From Pseudomonas sp. EpS/L25 (lineage in GTDB: Bacteria; Pseudomonadota; Gammaproteobacteria; Pseudomonadales; Pseudomonadaceae), in assembly GCF_001512295.1 (NCBI RefSeq), contig NZ_LNUP01000015.1:529058-593057 (forward strand): a stretch of DNA of 64,000 nt, read 5' to 3'. A model generated the notes under the pieces. It ran no database searches, was not told where the DNA came from, and worked only from the letters and a program-made list of their open reading frames with translations. The translations under genes and the position numbers were made by a program. This document shows positions 59,648 to 64,000 of this stretch, in pieces (positions within the stretch are counted from its first letter, which is position 1; each line of letters starts with the position of its first letter).

Positions 59648-60910
59648 TCAGCCGTAACGCTTGAACGCCTCGATGGCCAGGCCGTTGCCGATGTTGCCGA
59701 AACGGTCGCCGTCCACCAGGCGGGCGCCGGGGAAGCGCTTGGCCAGGGCCTGACGCAAGGCGGGGATGCCGCTGGAGCCACCGGTGAAGAACAGGCTGTC
59801 GACCCGCGCCGGATCGAGGTCGGCACGGGCCAGCAGATCGTCCACACCCCGGCTCAGACGTTCCAGCTGCAGGGCGATGGCGGCGTCGAACAGCGGGCGC
59901 TCCAGCTCGGCCGCCAGGCCGGTCTCGATGCGATCCAGCCGCAGGGTGCGGCGCCAGTCGTCGGTCAGGGCGATCTTGGCGTCTTCCACCTGGATCGCTA
60001 GCCAGTGGCCGGCGCGCTGTTCGATGAGCTTGAACAGCCGATCCATGCAGCGGCTGTCCTGGGCGTCGTATCTCATGTCGCGCAGGGCCAGCACGCTCTT
60101 CTTGGCGTAGACGGCATTGATGGTGTGCCAGGTCGCCAGGTTGATGTAGTGGCTGGTGGGCATGGTGGCGCCGCTCTTCATGGCGCTGCCGTAGCCCAGC
60201 AGCGGCATCACGCCCTCCAGGCTCAGCTGGCGGTCGAAGTCGGTACCGCCCACGTGCACGCCGCCGGTGGCGAGGATGTCGCCGGCACGGTCGTCCAGGT
60301 TGCGCCGCTCCGGGGCCAGACGCACCAGGGAGAAGTCCGAGGTACCGCCGCCGATGTCGACGATCAGCACCAGCTCCTCCCGCTCGATGCTGCGCTCGTA
60401 GTCGAAGGCGGCGGCCAGGGGTTCGAACTGGAAGGAGATGTCGTTGAAGCCCACCTGGCGCGCCACGGCGGCCAGGGTGTCCTCGGCCTCCTGGTCGGCG
60501 ACCGGATCGTCGTCGACGAAGTGCACCGGGCGGCCCAGCACCACGGCGTCGAAGGCGCGATTTGCCTGTTCTTCGGCGCGCTGCTTGAGGGTGCCGAGGA
60601 ACAGGCCGAGCACCTCGGTGAAGGGCAGGGCGCTGCCGAGAATGCTGGTCTCGCCCTTGAGCAGGCTGGAGCCGAGCAGGCTCTTGAGCGATCTCAGCAG
60701 GCGGCCTTCGTAGCCTTCCAGGTATTCGTGCAGCGCCTGGCGACCATAGGCCGGACGGCGCTCTTCGGCGTTGAAGAAGATCACCGAGGGCAGGGTGGCC
60801 TTGCCGTCTTCGAGGGGCAGCAGGACGTCACCCGAGGGCCGCAGCCAGCCGGCGGTGGAGTTGGAAGTGCCGAAGTCGAGGCCCAGGGCACGGGCGGGTT
60901 GAGCAGACAT
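59648..60910 (-). CDS. yegD: Hsp70-like chaperone YegD
   Basis: A 420-residue Hsp70-family protein with only the ATPase domain. Phosphate loops are GLDFGTSNST (near the N-terminus) and VDIGGGTSDFSLV, with FFTGGSSGIPALR at the end; the substrate-binding domain of DnaK is missing. Length and motifs fit YegD. Function is unclear, perhaps an atypical chaperone. The ATG at 60910 gives the standard N-terminus; the longer upstream frame is rejected. Confidence 0.9.
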   Translation of the reverse strand: MSAQPARALGLDFGTSNSTAGWLRPSGDVLLPLEDGKATLPSVIFFNAEERRPAYGRQALHEYLEGYEGRLLRSLKSLLGSSLLKGETSILGSALPFTEVLGLFLGTLKQRAEEQANRAFDAVVLGRPVHFVDDDPVADQEAEDTLAAVARQVGFNDISFQFEPLAAAFDYERSIEREELVLIVDIGGGTSDFSLVRLAPERRNLDDRAGDILATGGVHVGGTDFDRQLSLEGVMPLLGYGSAMKSGATMPTSHYINLATWHTINAVYAKKSVLALRDMRYDAQDSRCMDRLFKLIEQRAGHWLAIQVEDAKIALTDDWRRTLRLDRIETGLAAELERPLFDAAIALQLERLSRGVDDLLARADLDPARVDSLFFTGGSSGIPALRQALAKRFPGARLVDGDRFGNIGNGLAIEAFKRYG

Positions 60911-61034
60911 GTCAGGATCCGTAACGCGAGCAGCCGCGTAGTCTAGCCGAGACGCGCGAGCAGGCGAACCCTGGCCCGGTGCCAGCAACGCCGCACGAAC
61001 CGCTAGACTGGCGGCTTTTCCGGACGGACTCCGC

Positions 61035-61796
61035 ATGCCCATGCCGCGCTCTTCCTGCTGGTGGCGGTCGCTGCCGCCCCTGGCCCTGCTGCTGGGCGGT
61101 GCGCTCGGCGGGCTGGTCCAGCCCGTGGCACTGCTCTGTGGCGTGCTGTTCGTGGCGTGGATAGCGGCGCGGCCCTGTGTCGCACCCCGCGCCTGGCTAC
61201 CGGTGACGCTGGTGATGGCAGTGCTGTTCGCCGCCCATCTCGTGCCAGGGTTCGTGGCCCTGCCGCTGGGGCCACCCCAGCACCTGGGCGGCTCCCAGCC
61301 CTGGCAACTGCGCCTGGCGCTGGAGAAGGCTTTGGTCGCCCTCGCCCTGTTGCTGGCCTGGTGGGGTACGCCAGTGGGGCCGTGGCGGGTGCGGCCGCTG
61401 CTGGCCACGGTCGGTCTGACCCTGGGCGGCGTACCCGGTCTCGCCCTGGCACTGGGTGTCCTTGGCTGGCAGCCGAAGTGGCCGGAGGGTCTGCTGGCGT
61501 GGCTGGCGATCAATCTGCTGGTGACCTGCCTGGCCGAAGAGCTGGTATTTCGCGCCTTCCTGCAACGCCGCCTCAGCGAGCGCCTTGGCATGCCCACGGG
61601 CCTGCTGCTGACCAGCCTGCTGTTCGGCCTCGCCCATCTACCCGCGGGCGCAGGCTTCGCGCTGCTGGCGGGTCTGGCCGGTGTGGGCTACGGGCTGGCC
61701 TTCCACTGCTCGGGCAATCGCCTGTGGCCAGCGCTGCTGCTGCACGGGGCGCTCAATACCCTGCACCTGCTGCTGCTGACCTATCCCTTGCGCTGA
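61035..61796 (+). CDS. CPBP-family intramembrane metalloprotease
   Basis: A 253-residue membrane protein with about eight helices. The CPBP/ABI motifs are complete: AEELVFRAFLQRRL (EExxxR), LLFGLAHLP (FxxxH) and LLLHGALNTL (HxxxN/B). Such proteases process prenylated or other membrane proteins, or confer bacteriocin immunity. Its last 16 bases overlap the antisense DCC gene. Confidence 0.88.
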   Translation: MPMPRSSCWWRSLPPLALLLGGALGGLVQPVALLCGVLFVAWIAARPCVAPRAWLPVTLVMAVLFAAHLVPGFVALPLGPPQHLGGSQPWQLRLALEKALVALALLLAWWGTPVGPWRVRPLLATVGLTLGGVPGLALALGVLGWQPKWPEGLLAWLAINLLVTCLAEELVFRAFLQRRLSERLGMPTGLLLTSLLFGLAHLPAGAGFALLAGLAGVGYGLAFHCSGNRLWPALLLHGALNTLHLLLLTYPLR

Positions 61797-62218
61797 TCCT
61801 CGCGACGCTGGTCCAGGGTGCAGACCTCGTCCTGGCAACGCCGGCTGCCCTCTGGATGAGGCAGCCAGGTCAGGCCTGGGCGCAGCTTGAGAAAGAACCG
61901 ATAGCCCAATTCCAGGAAAGGCCGTAGCGGGCGCCAGGCCAGCGGTCGGGCCCAGCGTCCGAGTCCGGCGGTGCGCCAGCTCCAATAGGTGGCGTCCAGG
62001 CCCTTGAACCAGCGACCGTCCGCATCCCGGGCGTGCAGCAGGTCGAGCATGGCCTGGCGCGGTGGCGCATCGGCCGGGGCCTGGTAGTCCGGCGCGGCGA
62101 GGTCGACCAGGTGCAGGCGGCTCGGATCGGCATGACGCCGCAGCCAGGCGATCTCGCGGGCGCAGAGCGGACAGGCGCCATCGTGATAGAGGGTCAGGGG
62201 CAGGCGAGGTGCGTGCAT
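61781..62218 (-). CDS. DCC-family thiol-disulphide oxidoreductase-like protein
   Basis: A 145-residue DUF393 protein. The N-terminal block LTLYHDGACPLCAREIAWLR has the DxxCxxC motif, and the rest (GLDATYWSWRTAGLGRWARP) fits the family. It is predicted to be a thioredoxin-like redox protein. A final CQDEVC near the end may add another redox pair. Cytoplasmic. Confidence 0.87.
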   Translation of the reverse strand: MHAPRLPLTLYHDGACPLCAREIAWLRRHADPSRLHLVDLAAPDYQAPADAPPRQAMLDLLHARDADGRWFKGLDATYWSWRTAGLGRWARPLAWRPLRPFLELGYRFFLKLRPGLTWLPHPEGSRRCQDEVCTLDQRREDQRKG

Positions 62219-62330
62219 CGTGATCTTCCTGAGGTCTTGCTATCTGGACCGGCGCGGCGAGTGAGCGTTGCGCTTTCCGCCGAACGGTAAGCGCAACGGC
62301 GTGCCGCCGCGAGTCGGAAACAGAGACGCT

Positions 62331-62426
62331 GCAAGAGCCTTTGCATCATCGCGCGAGCTGGAACCAGACCAGGCGTTTTCAACAGGGTTTGGCCGACGCG
62401 CAGCCGATTATGCAAAGGCTCCAAGG
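62331..62426. mobile_element. Palindromic MITE-like element, family 2, short copy
   Basis: Ends GCAAGAGCCTTTGCAT (62331-62346) and ATGCAAAGGCTCCAAGG (62410-62426) are inverted. The inside GGCGTTTTCAACAGGGTTTG and GGCCGACGCGCAGC matches, in reverse, part of the elements at 46082 and 30167. The middle part with AATGCTCATTTACC is deleted. It lies 30 bases before the SDR gene. Confidence 0.7.
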
Positions 62427-62456
62427 CACTGTACGCAATCAATGAACGAGGTGGCT

Positions 62457-63254
62457 ATGGATCTGGGAATCAAGGGGCGCGTAGCCCTCATCACGGGGGC
62501 CAGCGGTGGCATGGGTTTGGCCACGGCCAAGCTGCTGGCCGAAGAGGGCGTCAAGCTGGTGCTGTCCGATCTGGAGCAGGACAAGCTGGCAGAGGCGGCC
62601 AAGGGCCTGCCGGGCGAGCCACTGCTGATCGCCGCCGACATGACCGACCAGGCTGCGGTGGACGAACTGGTGGAGCAGGGCGAGTCCCGCTTCGGCCAGA
62701 TCGACATCGTGGTCCATACCGCGGGCGTAACCGGGGCCAAGGGCGATCCGCTGGAGCTGGAAGATGCCGACTACGAGGAGGCCTGGGCCACCGACTTCTT
62801 CTCCGCCGTGCGGGTCGCCCGGGCCGCCATTCCGCGCATGCGCAAGCGTGGCTGGGGTCGCTTCGTCTGCATCACCTCGGAAAACGCCGTGCAGCCCTAT
62901 TGGGAAGAGGCCGTCTACAACGTGGCCAAGGCGGCCCTGGCCGCCTTCATCAAGAACCTGTCGTACAAGGAAGCCGCCCACGGTGTGCTGTGCAATACCG
63001 TCTCGCCGGCCTTCATCGAGACCGGCATGACCGATGGCATGATGGAAAAACGCGCGAAGGAGCTGGGTGTCTCCTTCGAGGAGGCCATCGAAAGCTTCCT
63101 CGACGAAGAGCGGCCGGGCATCGTGCAGAAGCGCCGCGGCAAGGTGGAAGAGGTCGCTGCGGCCATCGCCCTGCTGGTGTCCGAACGCGCCTCCTTCATC
63201 AACGGCAGCAACCTGCGCGTGGATGGGGGCTCGGTGCAGGCCGTGCAGAACTAG
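62457..63254 (+). CDS. Short-chain dehydrogenase/reductase
   Basis: A 265-residue classical SDR: TGASGGMGLATAKLL (cofactor loop), HTAGVTG (here NNAG is replaced by HTAG), catalytic Ser in CITSEN, Tyr and Lys in YNVAK, and the tail INGSNLRVDGGSVQAV. NADH preference is likely from the acidic Asp after the second strand (LSDLEQ). Substrate unknown. I use ATG 62457 (GAGG five bases upstream) over ATG 62442. The end overlaps the DUF502 gene by four bases. Confidence 0.88.
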   Translation: MDLGIKGRVALITGASGGMGLATAKLLAEEGVKLVLSDLEQDKLAEAAKGLPGEPLLIAADMTDQAAVDELVEQGESRFGQIDIVVHTAGVTGAKGDPLELEDADYEEAWATDFFSAVRVARAAIPRMRKRGWGRFVCITSENAVQPYWEEAVYNVAKAALAAFIKNLSYKEAAHGVLCNTVSPAFIETGMTDGMMEKRAKELGVSFEEAIESFLDEERPGIVQKRRGKVEEVAAAIALLVSERASFINGSNLRVDGGSVQAVQN

Positions 63255-63985
63255 GACGGGCGGGGCGGCTCTTCGGCCGTCCCCTGTTCCTGCTGGCGGC
63301 GTACCGCCTCGTCCAGGGGGATGAATTCCACCTGGCGATCCTTGACCACCGGCGGCAGGGTGATGCCCATGGAAACGTAGATGCTGGTGAACATGTCGAT
63401 GCCCATGTCCGCCGGTTTCACCCAGTCCACCGGTACATAGAGCAGCCCGCCGCCCACGGGTACCGGCGCCGAAGGTACCAGCACGGCGTGATAGTGGCGA
63501 CCCTCGATATCGATCACCGCCGGATTGGGCAGCAGTGCCAGCACCGCCACGCCCTGGCCACCGAAGAAGCACCACACCGGACTCATGGCGCGGATGTCCG
63601 CCCCGCCTTCCTTGCGATCGAGCAATTCGACGAAGCGCTCGGCGAGACCATAGAGCTTGCCGAACACCGGAATGCGCCGGAACGTCACGTTGGCGAACCA
63701 GGCCAGCGGCCGGCGCAGGCCCAGCTTCACTGCTATGCCCAGTGGATAGAGCAGCACCAGCAGCACCAGGGTGCCGATGCCGTAGGCCGCCAGGGAGTTG
63801 CCGACGAAGGGATGTCCCACCGCTACGAACAACTGGCCGAGGGTGGTGTTGGGGCCGATCAAGCCATTGAGGAAGCTGACGATCCAGCCGATCAGGGCCA
63901 GGGTCAGCACCAGGGGCAGCAGAAGCAGCAGCCCGGCCAACCAGGTGGATACGATGCTTTCGAAACCACGACGAACGAAGGGCAT
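63251..63985 (-). CDS. DUF502 family membrane protein
   Basis: A 244-residue DUF502 protein with two N-terminal membrane segments (about 15-40 and 66-90), PLGIAVKLGLRRPL after the second, and a soluble part with IPVFGKLYGLAERFVELL and YVPVDWVKPADMGIDMFTSIYVSMG, the family signature. Function unknown. The gene appears complete, starting 15 bases before the window end. Confidence 0.88.
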   Translation of the reverse strand: MPFVRRGFESIVSTWLAGLLLLLPLVLTLALIGWIVSFLNGLIGPNTTLGQLFVAVGHPFVGNSLAAYGIGTLVLLVLLYPLGIAVKLGLRRPLAWFANVTFRRIPVFGKLYGLAERFVELLDRKEGGADIRAMSPVWCFFGGQGVAVLALLPNPAVIDIEGRHYHAVLVPSAPVPVGGGLLYVPVDWVKPADMGIDMFTSIYVSMGITLPPVVKDRQVEFIPLDEAVRRQQEQGTAEEPPRPS

Positions 63986-64000
63986 GCAGGGACTCGATGG

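Overview
The window is GC-rich chromosomal DNA of a gammaproteobacterium, almost certainly a Pseudomonas. Grounds: Pseudomonas-type REP/REPIN repeats, a fimU-pilV-pilW-pilX-pilY1-pilE minor-pilin operon, and housekeeping genes typical of the genus. An aryl-polyene-type ketoacyl synthase at the left edge plus a microbial rhodopsin with its retinal-forming partner point to the yellow P. oryzihabitans/psychrotolerans group; that placement is inference.

Left third (1-23 kb). A truncated aryl-polyene gene is followed by REP and tandem repeats, a divergent MFS/LysR pair and an AT-rich two-gene cassette (3.59-5.11 kb) coupled to a NERD-UvrD helicase gene. Next come a single-domain globin facing a DTG-type proton-pump rhodopsin and a Brp/Blh carotene oxygenase, an Lrp/AsnC regulator, a ProP-like transporter, a secreted DUF6515 protein, a phospholipid methyltransferase, and the minor-pilin operon (15.36-22.88 kb) with a PilY1 that lacks the usual von Willebrand domain.

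Middle (23-45 kb). These are mostly ordinary metabolic and stress genes: catalase-like protein, two glutathione S-transferases and a wrecked third, DbpA helicase, MpaB-like oxygenase with a Nudix hydrolase, YgiM-like SH3 protein, CDP-diglyceride hydrolase, a MocR regulator with a striking octamer array, a diguanylate cyclase, a nucleoside deoxyribosyltransferase, LysR/quinone reductase, tandem DUF2845 genes and a giant DUF748 envelope protein.

Right third (45-64 kb). Bestrophin, an MFS-phosphoesterase pair, an ArsB-like permease and cytochrome b561 come first. A second AT-rich island follows, with an apparently LexA-controlled ImmA/IrrE protease and a two-TM partner. Then a GH15 glucoamylase, acyltransferase, sirtuin, the bdcR/bdcA pair, an Hsp70-like YegD, a CPBP protease, a DCC protein, an SDR and a DUF502 protein (whole, but at the very edge).

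Scattered through the window are several families of small palindromic elements. Two families tend to sit exactly at stop codons. A third is a set of hairpins whose stems change but stay paired while the loop is conserved. The best candidates for something undescribed are the SOS-boxed ImmA/IrrE cassette, the helicase-linked AT-rich cassette, and these stop-codon-abutting elements. The rhodopsin belongs to an unusual but known pump class, and its Blh partner lacks one expected iron-ligand histidine.
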